Assembly (NCBI GenBank): GCA_965199135.1
Contig: OZ240685.1
Span: forward strand, 1,488,001-1,552,000
Reading direction: 5' to 3'
DNA from: EB88 sp965199135
GTDB taxonomy: Bacteria > Acidobacteriota > Terriglobia > Terriglobales > Acidobacteriaceae
Length of the DNA stretch: 64,000 nucleotides
In this document: one piece after another, positions 43,272-53,027 of the stretch
Position numbering within the stretch: the first letter of the stretch is position 1
Layout: each line of letters opens with the position of its first letter
Notes under the pieces: generated by a model
The model's database searches: none
Told to the model about the DNA's origin: nothing
Seen by the model: the letters and a program-made list of their open reading frames with translations, nothing else
Position numbers and translations under genes: made by a program

Positions 43272-45575
43272 GTGAGACACATCGCTCTTTCCTCCCTCGC
43301 GCTCGCTGCATGTTTTTCGCTTGCCAGCTCCGTTGCAACAGCGGAAGCGCCTGCGCCTGCTGTCGCTTACTCCTATGCGAACGTGACGTTTGTGGCCGGG
43401 GGATTTATCACCGGCTTTGTGGCACATCCCGCCGAGCGTGGGCTGTACTACGTGCGGACGGATATCGGTGGCGCGTATCGCTGGGATGACGGAGCGAAGC
43501 ACTGGGTGCCGCTCGAGGACTGGCTTCCGTTTGCGGAGCGTAATCTGCTTGGCGTGGAAAGCCTGGCGATCGATCCGACGGATACGAAGAAGCTGTACAT
43601 TGCCGCGGGCACGTACACGAACGCGCGCACGCCGAACGGAGCGATCCTGCGCTCGAGCGATCAGGGGCGTCACTTCGAGATCGTGCATGTGCCGTTCAAG
43701 ATGGGCGGGAATGAGGATGGGCGCTTTGCCGGCGAGCGTCTCCAGGTCGACCCGAATTACCCGCAACGGCTCCTGCTGGGCACGCGGAGCAACGGCCTGT
43801 GGCACTCGGATGATTTTGGCATCACCTGGAACCGGACACGCGAGTTTCCCGGAACGCCCTTCAATAATGACGGGCTGACCTTTGTGGCCTTTGACAAGTC
43901 GAGCGGCCAGGTGCGGCAACCGACGCCGGTGGTCTTTGTGGGGGTGAATGACCCGGTGGTCAACCTCCTGCGATCGGAGGATGGCGGACGCAGCTGGAAG
44001 GCTGTAACGGGTGGACCAACGGGGATGTTTCCGAATCACGGGGCGTTTGCGGCAGATGGCACGCTGTACCTGAGCTACACCGATACACCCGGCCCGAATG
44101 GGGTCGGCAACGGCGCGGTGTGGGCGTTTACACCGCGGACCAACGCGTGGCGGGATGTGACGCCGGAGAAGCCGGGCCGCGGCGGCGAGCAGCAGTATCA
44201 CTTTATCGGGACGAAGGCTGCGACCGATGCACAGGGTTTCGGGTACGGCGTGGTAGTGACGGATCCGGAGCATGCGGGCACTCTGCTGGCATCGACGATC
44301 GATCGCTGGCATCCGGGGGACACGATCTTTCGCTCAACGGATGCGGGCGCGCACTGGCAATCGTTGAAGGAGACGGCGACGCGTGACGCGTCGCTGGCGC
44401 CGTACCTGAAGCACACGGCAGCGGAACCGCCGTTTGGGCATTGGATCGGCGCCGCGATGATCGATCCCTTCGACGCCTCGCACGTGTTGTATGGCACGGG
44501 CGAGACGATCTGGGAGTCGCATGACGTGGCCGGGGCTGCGCCGATCCGGACGCACTGGACGGTGGGCGCGCCGGGGCTCGAGGAGACTGCGGATATCACG
44601 TTGCTGAGCCCACCCGCGGGTGCTGCGAACGCGCCGCACCTGTACTCGGGGCTTGGGGACATCGGGTGTTTTCGCAATGACGACTTTGCGCGCTCGCCGG
44701 CTGGTGGCGCGATGAAGAATCCGGAGCTCTCGAACTGCGACGCGCTGGCGCTGGCGCCGAGTGCGCCGCAGGAGATGGTGCGCGTGGGACGGTCATGGAC
44801 CCCGGGCTCGCCGCATGGAGCAGTATCGCAGGATGGCGGCGTGCACTGGACGCCCTTTGCCGCGGAGCCTGCGGGTGGCGAGCGCGGCGGGGACGCGGCG
44901 ATCTCCGCCGATGGCAAGGTTCTGTTGTGGGCAGTGCAGGGTGGCCCGCTTGCGGAGAGCCGCGATGCTGGGGCGCACTGGCAGACGATCACCGAAAAGG
45001 CCAGCGGGCGCATGCCGATGGAGGTGCTGGCTGATGCACGTGAGGCTCGGCGCTTCTTTGTGTATGACCCGGCAAGCGGGGTGCTCAGCACGGTTGATGG
45101 GAAAGGAATGGTCGAGACAGTGAATGGAGCGGCGCCAAAGGAGGCGCGGCTGCGGATCGCGCCAGAGACGCCCGGGACGGTGTGGCTGGGCGGCAGCAAG
45201 GGCTTGTGGCGGTCCGTGGACGCGGGGAAGACCTTCGTGCAGGATGGAACAGTGGCCGCAGCGTATGCATTCGGCTTCGGCAAGGCAGGGGGAAACGGGA
45301 GCTTCGGGCCCAACGCGGCTGCGGCCCCGCCCGCGATCTATCTGGCGGGTGCGCTTGTTGGCACGCCCGAGGCACTGCCGCCGCGGGGGGACCAGAGCCG
45401 TGGCGGAGCGCTGTATCGCTCGCTCGACGACGGAGCAAGCTGGCAGCGGATCGATGATCCGGAACATCGCTTTGCGTGGGTGGAGCAGATCACCGGGGAT
45501 CCACGGGTGTTTGGGCGCGTGTACCTGGGAACAAACGGGCGTGGCGTGATCTATGGAGACCCGACGGGCAAGTAG
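43272..45575 (+). CDS. Secreted GH74 xyloglucanase-like protein
   Basis: 767 residues, GTG start. Signal peptide MRHIALSSLALAACFSLASSVATAEA. The mature protein is a double seven-bladed beta-propeller of sortilin/BNR-type repeats: GLYYVRTDIGGAYRWDDGA with the first catalytic Asp (D64) of GH74, and repeats of the form GLWHSDDFGITW, LLRSEDGGRSW, IFRSTDAGAHW, LWRSVDAGKTF, LYRSLDDGASW. GH74 enzymes cleave xyloglucan backbones. With the preceding esterase and the GH31 gene, this is consistent with plant cell-wall hemicellulose use. Family membership is firm; substrate is inferred. Confidence 0.9.
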   Translation: MRHIALSSLALAACFSLASSVATAEAPAPAVAYSYANVTFVAGGFITGFVAHPAERGLYYVRTDIGGAYRWDDGAKHWVPLEDWLPFAERNLLGVESLAIDPTDTKKLYIAAGTYTNARTPNGAILRSSDQGRHFEIVHVPFKMGGNEDGRFAGERLQVDPNYPQRLLLGTRSNGLWHSDDFGITWNRTREFPGTPFNNDGLTFVAFDKSSGQVRQPTPVVFVGVNDPVVNLLRSEDGGRSWKAVTGGPTGMFPNHGAFAADGTLYLSYTDTPGPNGVGNGAVWAFTPRTNAWRDVTPEKPGRGGEQQYHFIGTKAATDAQGFGYGVVVTDPEHAGTLLASTIDRWHPGDTIFRSTDAGAHWQSLKETATRDASLAPYLKHTAAEPPFGHWIGAAMIDPFDASHVLYGTGETIWESHDVAGAAPIRTHWTVGAPGLEETADITLLSPPAGAANAPHLYSGLGDIGCFRNDDFARSPAGGAMKNPELSNCDALALAPSAPQEMVRVGRSWTPGSPHGAVSQDGGVHWTPFAAEPAGGERGGDAAISADGKVLLWAVQGGPLAESRDAGAHWQTITEKASGRMPMEVLADAREARRFFVYDPASGVLSTVDGKGMVETVNGAAPKEARLRIAPETPGTVWLGGSKGLWRSVDAGKTFVQDGTVAAAYAFGFGKAGGNGSFGPNAAAAPPAIYLAGALVGTPEALPPRGDQSRGGALYRSLDDGASWQRIDDPEHRFAWVEQITGDPRVFGRVYLGTNGRGVIYGDPTGK

Positions 45576-45695
45576 ACCCCTCTCCGCAGCGGCGAGATGG
45601 TGCTCGCTGGCCAGGCTGCGATGGGCGGGAAGAGAGGTTCACCCGATGCATAGGCCCGCGTACCTGCTGTCTGCCGGCCTGGCCTCGTCGTGTCG

Positions 45696-46781
45696 TCACC
45701 TCCGGCGATTCCGGTCGTACCACTGCGTTCGCTCGGCATCCGTAAGAGGAATGGGCAGTACCGTTCCTGACGCGCCAGACTCAATCGAAGCCTGGAGCAC
45801 GGCCATATTTGCCACTGCGTCGATTACAGAAAGGTGTGGCTCGCGTGCTTCGTTGATGGCGTCGCGGATCTCTTCGTAGTACGCCTGCTGGTGGCCTCGC
45901 GGGGAGACCAGTTCCGTGCGCTCACCGCTTGCGCCATCCACCAGGATGCCCCGGTCCGGGTCGAGCCCGAAGGCTGCGTCATTCGGGTCCATGCCGGCCG
46001 CTAATTGCCCCTCCTGTACATCCGCTCCGAACTTCCACCAGCTGCCGCGTGTGCCGTGAAGGAGAGAGCGTGCGCTGCCAGGCGCAGCGAGCAAGGTGCA
46101 GTGGAGAATCACGCGCAAAGTATCGCGTCCGTGCTGCTCGTAGAGTAACTGCACATGCGACCAGTCTTCTGTCCTGCCGCCGCGGCGCAGGGTGGCGAAG
46201 CTGCCGTTCACCGCGGCAGGCAGGCCGAACAGATAGAGTGCCTGGTCGATCATGTGTGGACCAAGATCGAACCAAAGTCCAGCGCCAAGGCCAGGGTTCT
46301 CGCGCCAGCGCTCACGGACCAGCGGGCGATAGCGATCCATGTGGCACTCGTAATGCGAAACCTCGCCGAGCACGCCGGACGCGAGCACCTCGCGAGCCGC
46401 GAGGATCTCGCTGTCCCAGCGCCGGTTGTGGAAGACAGAGAGCAAACGCGCGTGCTCCGCGGCGAGACGTGCGAGGGCGCGGGCCTCGGCGAGCGTAACG
46501 GTGAATGGTTTGTCGAGCACCACATGTTTGCCGGCGCGCAGGGCAGCCGAAGCTAGTGGGAAGTGGCTGTCGTTGGGAGTTGCAATGACGACGAGATCGA
46601 CGTGCGAATGCACTGCGGCGATCTCCGGCGTGCACACTTCTACATCCGGAAAGCGCGTGGCAAGCTCGTCGCGCTTACTCGAACCAATCAGGCACAACTC
46701 CAACCCCGAAATGGCGCGGATCAATGGTGCGTGGAAGGTTTTGCCTGCATAGCCGTAGCCGATCAATGCTACCCGGATCAT
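45696..46781 (-). CDS. Gfo/Idh/MocA-family oxidoreductase
   Basis: 361 residues. The Rossmann part reads MIRVALIGYGYAGKTFHAPL and VIATPNDSHFPLASAALRAG, KHVVLDKPFTVTLAEARAL, with the catalytic Lys of EKP/DKP, and the second domain has the FHNRRWDSEI and GAGLWFDLGPHMIDQAL motifs. The family oxidises sugars, cyclitols or their phosphates with NAD(P). The FDLGPHMIDQAL form is characteristic of YdgJ/VirJ-type sugar dehydrogenases. Convergent with the GH74 gene and may act on released sugars; substrate unknown. Confidence 0.9.
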   Translation of the reverse strand: MIRVALIGYGYAGKTFHAPLIRAISGLELCLIGSSKRDELATRFPDVEVCTPEIAAVHSHVDLVVIATPNDSHFPLASAALRAGKHVVLDKPFTVTLAEARALARLAAEHARLLSVFHNRRWDSEILAAREVLASGVLGEVSHYECHMDRYRPLVRERWRENPGLGAGLWFDLGPHMIDQALYLFGLPAAVNGSFATLRRGGRTEDWSHVQLLYEQHGRDTLRVILHCTLLAAPGSARSLLHGTRGSWWKFGADVQEGQLAAGMDPNDAAFGLDPDRGILVDGASGERTELVSPRGHQQAYYEEIRDAINEAREPHLSVIDAVANMAVLQASIESGASGTVLPIPLTDAERTQWYDRNRRR

Positions 46782-46805
46782 CTGTCTCCTCGTTGTGCAG
46801 CAAGC

Positions 46806-47600
46806 TTACTGTGCCGTGACGTCCTGGGCAGGTGCGAGTGGTACACCGGAGACCTGCTCATACGCGGCCAGCAGCTTCTCCTGCCTGGCGATGTTGCGCG
46901 TGGCTGCGAGTGGTGTGCGTGGTTGCATGTGGTACAAGTACTCGCCTGTGACCTTTGCCGCGGGATCATCGGAGGCAGCGAGCCAGGCCTGGGTGCGGTG
47001 CCCCTGGTCGAGATCATCGCTGGCGTGAACGCCGCCCATCTTTGTCGCGACCCAGCCGGGTTCGACCGCGTAGGAAAAGACGTGCGGCCAACGGCGCGCT
47101 ACCGCAAACGCGAGCAGAACATTGTGCAGCTTGGTGTCGGAGTAAGCGCTGGTGCCGGCCCAGCGGCGTTTCGACCAGGAGAGATCATCGAGCGAGGCAT
47201 CGCCACTCTCGTGCAGGCGCGAACTCATGTAGACGAGGCGTGTCGGCTGCTCCATCAGCGCAGTGAGGATGTAAGGCGCGAGCGAGTTCACCGCGAAGAC
47301 ATGGGAGAGTCCGTCTGCGGTCTCTGTTCGTGAGGGCTCTTTGTAGCCGACTGCGGCGTTGTGGATGACGGCATCAAAGCGGCCCAGTGCGTTGACCTGC
47401 GCGGCGAGGCTATGCGTCTCACGGATGCTCGCGAGATCGCCGATCACGATGGTCTCCGCCGTGGGAAGGCTGCGCTTGAGAACCTCTGCACGCTCGTGGT
47501 TGCGGGCGTGGAAAACGATGCTATGGCCTTGTTGCAAAAGGAGTTCTCCGGCCATCTTGCCGAGACCGTCCGCGGAGCCGGTGATGAAGATGCGCGCCAT
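46806..47600 (-). CDS. Short-chain dehydrogenase/reductase
   Basis: 264 residues. MARIFITGSADGLGKMAGELL carries the nucleotide loop; the NAG-type element is HNAAVG; SSRLHESGD and AYSDTKLHN give the catalytic Ser and YxxxK. The pattern resembles retinol/protochlorophyllide-like SDRs. It sits behind the Gfo/Idh gene (24 bases) on the same strand, so the two may be co-transcribed. Substrate not predictable. Confidence 0.85.
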   Translation of the reverse strand: MARIFITGSADGLGKMAGELLLQQGHSIVFHARNHERAEVLKRSLPTAETIVIGDLASIRETHSLAAQVNALGRFDAVIHNAAVGYKEPSRTETADGLSHVFAVNSLAPYILTALMEQPTRLVYMSSRLHESGDASLDDLSWSKRRWAGTSAYSDTKLHNVLLAFAVARRWPHVFSYAVEPGWVATKMGGVHASDDLDQGHRTQAWLAASDDPAAKVTGEYLYHMQPRTPLAATRNIARQEKLLAAYEQVSGVPLAPAQDVTAQ

Positions 47601-47770
47601 GTCTGGTCCTTGGTGTTCTGAAGTCTGACTGTCCTTGGACGCTTCTTTTGCGTCTTGTGCCCTTAGGCGTCACCAAACTGACCTGGTTGGGACCGGCTGA
47701 CAAAGACTGGTCGGCGGAGCATCTCACAGAATGCGCGGCAAAGCAGAATGCTGCGCTATCAAGGAGTGTC

Positions 47771-48670
47771 ATGTCGACTGATCTCGTTACCCAGCAGGAT
47801 CCGCGTTCGCAGTATCCCGGTCCGCCGTCCAGTGTTGAAACGCAGCCTGCCCCAGCTACGCAGAACGCAATGAGTGAGAAGCCCGATTGTGGAGAGACCT
47901 CCTACAAGGGCTCGGGGCGCCTGGCCGGGCGCAAGGCGCTGCTGACCGGGGCAGATTCTGGTATTGGGCGCGCTGCAGCGATCGCCTTCGCGCGCGAAGG
48001 CGCGGATGTTGCCATCTCGTATCTTCCGGAAGAGCAGAAGGACGCAGAAGAAGTTGCACAGTATATCCGCGAGGCCGGGCGGAAGGCAGTGTTGCTGCCA
48101 GGCGATGTGTCGCATGAGGGCTTCTGCGAGCGGCTGGTCGCCAGTGCCTTCGAGCAACTTGGTGGACTCGACATCCTGGTGAACAACGCCGGCAAGATGG
48201 GCAAAACCGAGGGAATTCTGCAGACGTCAACCGAGCGTTTCGACTCGCTGATGAAGACCAACATCTACTCGCTTTTCTGGATCACGAAGGCTGCGTTGCC
48301 GCACCTGAAGCCGGGTGCGTCGATCATCAATACAACGAGCGTGCAGGGGTACAGCCCTTCGCCCAACATCTTTGACTACGCGATGACGAAAGCAGCGATT
48401 GCGAATTTCACCAAGGGCCTGAGCACGCCACTCATGGAAGAGCACGGTGTGCGCATCAATGCTGTCGCCCCTGGCCCCGTGTGGACACCGCTGCAGGAAG
48501 CAGATGGCGATGAGGAAAAGCTGAAGAAGCTTGGTGGCAAGACGCCGTACAAGCGCCCGGGCCAACCCGTGGAACTCGCTCCTGTCTACGTTCTGCTTGC
48601 TTCGCAGGAGGGCAGCTACATTACAGGCGAGATCTATGGCGTCACAGGAGGAATGGCCAGCATCGCCTAG
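47771..48670 (+). CDS. SDR of the general-stress (YhdF/GSP39) type
   Basis: 299 residues from ATG 47771 with AAGGAG at 47761-47766. A 50-residue N-terminal segment (QQDPRSQYPGPPSSVETQPA) is typical of the YhdF group. Core: ALLTGADSGIGRAAAIAFA, ILVNNAGKMG, the catalytic triad INTTSVQ and YAMTKAAIANFTKGL, and a C-terminal GEIYGVTGGMASIA. These SDRs are general stress dehydrogenases with unknown natural substrates. Divergent from the SDR at 46806. Confidence 0.93.
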   Translation: MSTDLVTQQDPRSQYPGPPSSVETQPAPATQNAMSEKPDCGETSYKGSGRLAGRKALLTGADSGIGRAAAIAFAREGADVAISYLPEEQKDAEEVAQYIREAGRKAVLLPGDVSHEGFCERLVASAFEQLGGLDILVNNAGKMGKTEGILQTSTERFDSLMKTNIYSLFWITKAALPHLKPGASIINTTSVQGYSPSPNIFDYAMTKAAIANFTKGLSTPLMEEHGVRINAVAPGPVWTPLQEADGDEEKLKKLGGKTPYKRPGQPVELAPVYVLLASQEGSYITGEIYGVTGGMASIA

Positions 48671-48739
48671 TCGTGTTTCCCGGGGCTGCTCACTTTCGAT
48701 GATCCGCCCCTGTGCATCCCTTCGTGATCGCGAGGAGGA

Positions 48740-49489
48740 TCAATTATCCTCGCGATCGCGAAAAACGATGACCTGGTCGGTGGCGTCACTCGCGCGCAGC
48801 TCTCGCAGGATATGGCTGTGCACATGGCTGGTCGCCAGGACCGAGAAGCAGATTCTCTCCAGGCCCGCGAGATTATCGTGACTCAGGACATCCAGTCGAT
48901 GCGAGGTGCTGTCGAGAACCTTCAGGATGGCCGTATACATGCGGCGCTCGGCCGCACCGCGCATGCCCCCCACGTCTTCCGTTGCGATGGCACCGCCCTC
49001 CAGTACCGCGCGCACTTCGTACAACATCGGGATACGCTTGCGGCCAAGCTTGTTTTCCAGTGCTCCGACGACCTGTAACGCGCACAGCAACAACCCTGTC
49101 GCGCACAGGGCGGTGAGATACATGCCGTCGCCACAGGTCATTCCAATAGCTGCGACAACAAAGACCGTAGCGGCGCTGGTGAGACCGAGCACCCGGTTCC
49201 GGGTGTGCAGAATGAGTCCCGCGCCAAGGAAGCCGATGCCTTGCACGATGTTCGAGGCGACACGGCTCTTGTCTGCTGTTGCTGGTCCTGCAAGCTCGGC
49301 GCTCATGATCGTGAAGAGTGCCGCTCCCATCGCGATGAGCATGTTAGTGCGGAGGCCGGAGTCTCTGTGACGCCACTCGCGCTCGAAACCGACGACGCCG
49401 CCAAGTGCGCAGCTCATCAGCAGGCGCGCCAGGGACTCGGGAAGAACGATGTGGGGTAAAACGGAGAGAGCGGTAGGTACGGCTGCCAT
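48740..49489 (-). CDS. MgtC/SapB-family membrane protein
   Basis: About 249 residues from ATG 49489; the longer frame adds 51 unmotivated residues. Four to five membrane helices with the MgtC signature GGVVGFEREWRHRDSGLRTN followed by MLIAMGAALFTIMSAELAG and the second signature VQGIGFLGAGLILHTRNRVLGLTSAATVFV. A C-terminal soluble ACT-like part follows. MgtC proteins inhibit F-ATPase or aid magnesium-limited growth in pathogens; in soil bacteria the role is unclear. No SD motif is visible before the chosen start. Confidence 0.88.
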   Translation of the reverse strand: MAAVPTALSVLPHIVLPESLARLLMSCALGGVVGFEREWRHRDSGLRTNMLIAMGAALFTIMSAELAGPATADKSRVASNIVQGIGFLGAGLILHTRNRVLGLTSAATVFVVAAIGMTCGDGMYLTALCATGLLLCALQVVGALENKLGRKRIPMLYEVRAVLEGGAIATEDVGGMRGAAERRMYTAILKVLDSTSHRLDVLSHDNLAGLERICFSVLATSHVHSHILRELRASDATDQVIVFRDREDN

Positions 49490-50012
49490 GGAGAGAGGGT
49501 ATCTGCTCGGCGGCAGAGTGGGAATCCTCTTCTGTTCCGCAGCGTGGCCTTCGAGCACAGCATGAATGCAGCGGGGCTTTGCTCTCGCAAGGGGATTTTG
49601 TCCGCGTTGCGTCAGCAGGTGATGCGACTCTGACCTGAGCATGCGCCAACGTTCAGAAAGTCAAAGGCGATCCTGCGGCCCGGGATCGACCCGTCCGGGC
49701 GACGAATGTGCTTGTGAGAATTGGTGACAGCCGGGTGTGATCGAGGACGGGATCCATTCCAGCCCGGGGCCCGACATGCCTGTTCCCTCCAGCAGGAGAG
49801 TGTTGCCGGCGCCTGGCATGCCGCCCGGGTGGAGGATTTGCGCCGCTGTGGGCGCACGGCAGTCTCTGCGGACGGTGTCGGCTCCAGGGGAAGGGTGCCC
49901 GTGATCTGCATCCCTGCTGGTTACAGATGTTCCGGGTCGCGCCTGTTGCCTGTTACTGAATTGAGCTTCCGCCGGTCGCCTGCTGTGGGCGCCGGCTTGT
50001 ATCCTTGGCCGA
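49490..50012. other. Gene-free interval between MgtC-like and PLD genes
   Basis: About 520 bases. Frames at 49612-49911 (minus) and 49721-50146 (plus) are open but have no recognisable sequence or ribosome binding site and are probably compositional. It must contain the divergent promoters of the MgtC-like and PLD genes. Confidence 0.4.
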
Positions 50013-51335
50013 ATGGCACGACATCTGGGTACGCGAACGACGTCTCATCTGGCAACGCGCACGCTGGCAGCGATCGGCGTTGGTGCGATTCTTCTCGAGG
50101 GGTCCAAGGTCCTCCTCAATTTTTTCGGGCCGGCGCTGCCGTATGACATGCCCGACGAGGCGGCCTTCGCGCTCGACTCACCAGAGTTTCTTCAATTCCT
50201 CAGCCTCGTCACGGATGGGACGCTGCGGCGCTCACGGGTGACACGACTGTTGAATGGCGCGGAGTTTTTTCCGGCAGAGCTCGCGGCGATCCGGCGGGCG
50301 AAGCATGCGATCAACCTGGAGTTCTACGAGTTCAGCAAGGGGCGCGTCGGCGAGGAGTTCGTCGAGGCTCTGGCAGAGCGCGCTCGCGCTGGTGTTGAAG
50401 TGCGCGTGATCGTCGACGCGCTGGGAAGCTTCAGCACACATGGATCCTTCTTTGCGCCGGTGGTCGAGGCCGGCGGAGAGATGCGCTGGTACCACCCGGT
50501 GCGCTGGGATACGTGGCAGAAGGCGAACAATCGCACGCATCGCAAACTCATGGTGATCGATGGCGAAACGGGGTTTATCGGGGGTGCCGGGATCTCGGAT
50601 CGCTGGCTGTATGCGACGGGAAGCGGGCGGAACCAGCAGCCGGTGTGGCGGGACACGATGTTCTGCGTGGAGGGCGAGGCAGTTGCCGGCATGATCTCGA
50701 CCTTCTGCGAGAACTGGCTGGAGTGCTCGGGTGAGATTCTCTCGGGCGCGCAGCAGTTTGCATTTCGCGCTCTGCCGGAGGGGGTGGCAAGCTTCGTTGT
50801 TTCGAGCACGCCGCACGGCGGGGCAACGCAGGCGCGCATCCTCTTCCAGGCATTGATCAAGAGCGCGCGGAAAACAATCCGCATCACGTCTCCGTATTTC
50901 CTGCCGGATCGCAGTGCACGCCGGGCGCTTGAGGAAGCGGTGCGCAAACGGGGGGTGGAGGTAGAGATCCTGACTGCTGGTCCGCTGATCGATCACCCGG
51001 TCGTGCGCCGGCTGTCCCGCCGCAACAGCCGTCACCTGATCCGCGCTGGCGCAGCGATCTACGAGTACCAGCCATCCATGATTCACGCGAAGCTGATGAC
51101 GATCGACGGGCTCTGGAACGTTGTTGGCTCGACGAACTTCGATCATCGGTCCTTCGCGCTCAATGATGAGGTGAACCTCGCGGTGCGGGATGAAGCGCTT
51201 GCCGGTGTTATTGAGGAAGATTTCGCCCAGGATCTTAGGTCAAGCCAGAAGCTGACGCTCGCGATGTTGCGGGAACGCACGCTGCTTGGCGTGGAGGTCG
51301 GCATGGTCGACCACGTAATGAAGCTTGAGAGTTAG
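50013..51335 (+). CDS. Cardiolipin synthase-like phospholipase D family protein
   Basis: 440 residues. A short N-terminal membrane segment (TLAAIGVGAILLEGSKVLL) is followed by two PLD domains with HKD motifs: HRKLMVIDGETGFIGG (H near residue 176) and HAKLMTIDGLWNVVG (H near 358), each followed by GS/GG and an Asp. Cardiolipin synthases of this type join two phosphatidylglycerols. The single N-terminal helix rather than two suggests ClsB/ClsC-like or another transphosphatidylase. Its stop codon overlaps the stop of the opposite small gene at 51332. Confidence 0.88.
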   Translation: MARHLGTRTTSHLATRTLAAIGVGAILLEGSKVLLNFFGPALPYDMPDEAAFALDSPEFLQFLSLVTDGTLRRSRVTRLLNGAEFFPAELAAIRRAKHAINLEFYEFSKGRVGEEFVEALAERARAGVEVRVIVDALGSFSTHGSFFAPVVEAGGEMRWYHPVRWDTWQKANNRTHRKLMVIDGETGFIGGAGISDRWLYATGSGRNQQPVWRDTMFCVEGEAVAGMISTFCENWLECSGEILSGAQQFAFRALPEGVASFVVSSTPHGGATQARILFQALIKSARKTIRITSPYFLPDRSARRALEEAVRKRGVEVEILTAGPLIDHPVVRRLSRRNSRHLIRAGAAIYEYQPSMIHAKLMTIDGLWNVVGSTNFDHRSFALNDEVNLAVRDEALAGVIEEDFAQDLRSSQKLTLAMLRERTLLGVEVGMVDHVMKLES

Positions 51336-51636
51336 CGGCCCCACTCGTGCGGGCCATGATGGTGGCGGCTTTCCCGTGGAGCGCCGTGTACAGCGATCTC
51401 CTCGCCTGTGATTTCGATTGCGCTGTTCGCCCGGGTGACAGAAGCGATCTGCTCGTCACTACGGCCGGCGCTACGCAGCGTTTTGATCTCATCGCTGATC
51501 ATGCCGACAGATGCTTCGATTGGGAACTCTGCGGGGCGGCCCCATCGTCAAAGACATGATCGGTATGCATCGCGCTGACGGACTTCCGGGTGTTCTCTGC
51601 GCTCAACAAGGTCGCCCTCATCGACTCGCGGATCAT
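51332..51636 (-). pseudogene. Small conserved protein, frameshifted (or mis-sequenced)
   Basis: Two frames read as one short protein. The upstream part gives MRATLLSAENTRKSVSAMHTD and HVFDDGAAPQ; the downstream part, in another frame, gives EFPIEASVGMISDEIKTLRS then AGRSDEQIASVTRANSAIEI, TGEEIAVHGA and a His-rich tail RESRHHHGPHEWGR ending at 51332. I recall small Acidobacteria proteins with this linked pattern (DGAAPQ / PIEASVG / ISDEIKxLR / RANSxIEIT), but not their function. The junction lies near 51530-51545. An ATG at 51502 could start the second half alone (56 residues). Confidence 0.55.
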
Positions 51637-51902
51637 GTGAATCCCTGCTGGCGAATCACATGCCGCTGGACCAGCAGCCCGGCCGCAGCTGTCACGAGAC
51701 AGAGAGGATGCTGACACCAAGAATCTTGGTCTTGAGCTGAACGGTTGCTCCCGGAAATCCGAAGACATCGATTTCCGTCAGCTATCGGCAGATCTCTGCG
51801 GGCACTTCAATGCGGCTATGTTCTCTGCGTTACAGAGTTGACGTGTCCTTTCGAGTGAGTGCCGGAAGAGGACGGGCCATGCGCCCCCTCCGGACAGCGC
51901 TC

Positions 51903-52856
51903 TTAGTCCTGCATCATCAGCTCCTTGATGCGTTCCGGCTCCTCACCCAGCCAGGAGGGGTTGAGTGCCGTTCCGTCATAGACCGAGGAGGTTTTGAAAG
52001 GTTCAAACGCGCCCTTTGAGGCAGCTTCCCGTGTTTTCTCGAGCAGCGCGGTGCGCTTCCCTTCGGTGAACTCGGGCATACCGGCAAGCGCTTCAAAGGC
52101 CTGGTCGATGTACTCGAGCTTGTCCATGCCCGCGATGACGACCGAGGTGGGCAGGCTCAACGCGTACTGCAGGCACTCGATCGGTGTCGCGGTCTTCGAC
52201 TTCAGGATGACGCCGTTGCCCATCGACTTCATGCCGAGCACTGCTGTTCCCGCGTCGACGAGTTTCGGCACCACAAGCTTCTCGAAAGAGCGGAAGTGGG
52301 CATCCATCACGTTCAGCGGCATTTGTGCGCTGTCGAAGTGGACGCCGTTTTCCCGAGCGACCTCGAGCATGTAGAGGTGAATCCGGGGATCCTTGTGGCC
52401 GGTGAAGCCGATATAGCGGATCTTGCCTGCCTTCCTGGCTTCGACCATCGCCTCCTGCGCCCCGCCCTCGCCGAAGATGCGATTGGGGTCGTCGAAGCGG
52501 AGGATCTCGTGATGCTGCACAAGATCGATCGTCTCGACGCGCATGCGCAGCAGCGACTCCTCGATCTGCTTGGCGGCTTCCTTCTTGGTGCGACCATCAA
52601 TCTTGGTCATCAGGAAGGCCTTGTCCCGGTAGCCGCCCATCAGGGCCTTGCCCATGCGCAGCTCCGAGAGGCCGTCGTTGTAGTCCCAGGAATTGTCGAG
52701 AAAGTTGATCCCGCGGTCCAGCGCGGTCTGCACCAGGCGGATCGCTGTCTGCTCGTCGACGCGCGGTAGCCCGATGTGCCACCCGCCCAGGCCGATCGCG
52801 GAAACCTTCTCCCCCGTGCTGCCCAGGGTACGGTACTGCATTTCTTGCTGACTCAC
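51903..52856 (-). CDS. Aldo/keto reductase
   Basis: 317 residues. The AKR TIM barrel is visible: MQYRTLGSTGEKVSAIGLGG, NFLDNSWDYNDGLSELRMGK with catalytic Asp and Tyr-containing strand, KAFLMTKIDG (Lys), LVQHHEI (His), and the cofactor region near KSMGNGVILKS. NADPH-dependent reductase; this iron-sulphur-free, YajO-like group acts on varied aldehydes. Start ATG 52856 follows an AGG-type site. Monocistronic, with the carbohydrate-binding-fold protein divergent from it. Confidence 0.9.
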   Translation of the reverse strand: MSQQEMQYRTLGSTGEKVSAIGLGGWHIGLPRVDEQTAIRLVQTALDRGINFLDNSWDYNDGLSELRMGKALMGGYRDKAFLMTKIDGRTKKEAAKQIEESLLRMRVETIDLVQHHEILRFDDPNRIFGEGGAQEAMVEARKAGKIRYIGFTGHKDPRIHLYMLEVARENGVHFDSAQMPLNVMDAHFRSFEKLVVPKLVDAGTAVLGMKSMGNGVILKSKTATPIECLQYALSLPTSVVIAGMDKLEYIDQAFEALAGMPEFTEGKRTALLEKTREAASKGAFEPFKTSSVYDGTALNPSWLGEEPERIKELMMQD

Positions 52857-53027
52857 GGTAGCTCCCTTTGTTTGTGTTGGCTGATGAGTAACAGGCGGTC
52901 TGGTCTATGGGATGCGGCCTGATGCTGGCCACGCCGCCGGCATGTTGAGCCAGTAGCCGCGGGCCTGCTCTTCCGTTAGGCTGCTCGAAGCAGGTAGATG
53001 AGCGTTTAGGGAAGAGCAGGGTCAGGC

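Noticed and set aside
41976..44312. 778-codon minus-strand frame
   Set aside because: Antisense to the CE1-like and GH74 genes, both of which have signal peptides and catalytic motifs on the plus strand.
49612..50146. Two overlapping frames between MgtC-like and PLD genes
   Set aside because: Unsupported composition, no start signals; the plus frame runs into the start of the PLD gene.
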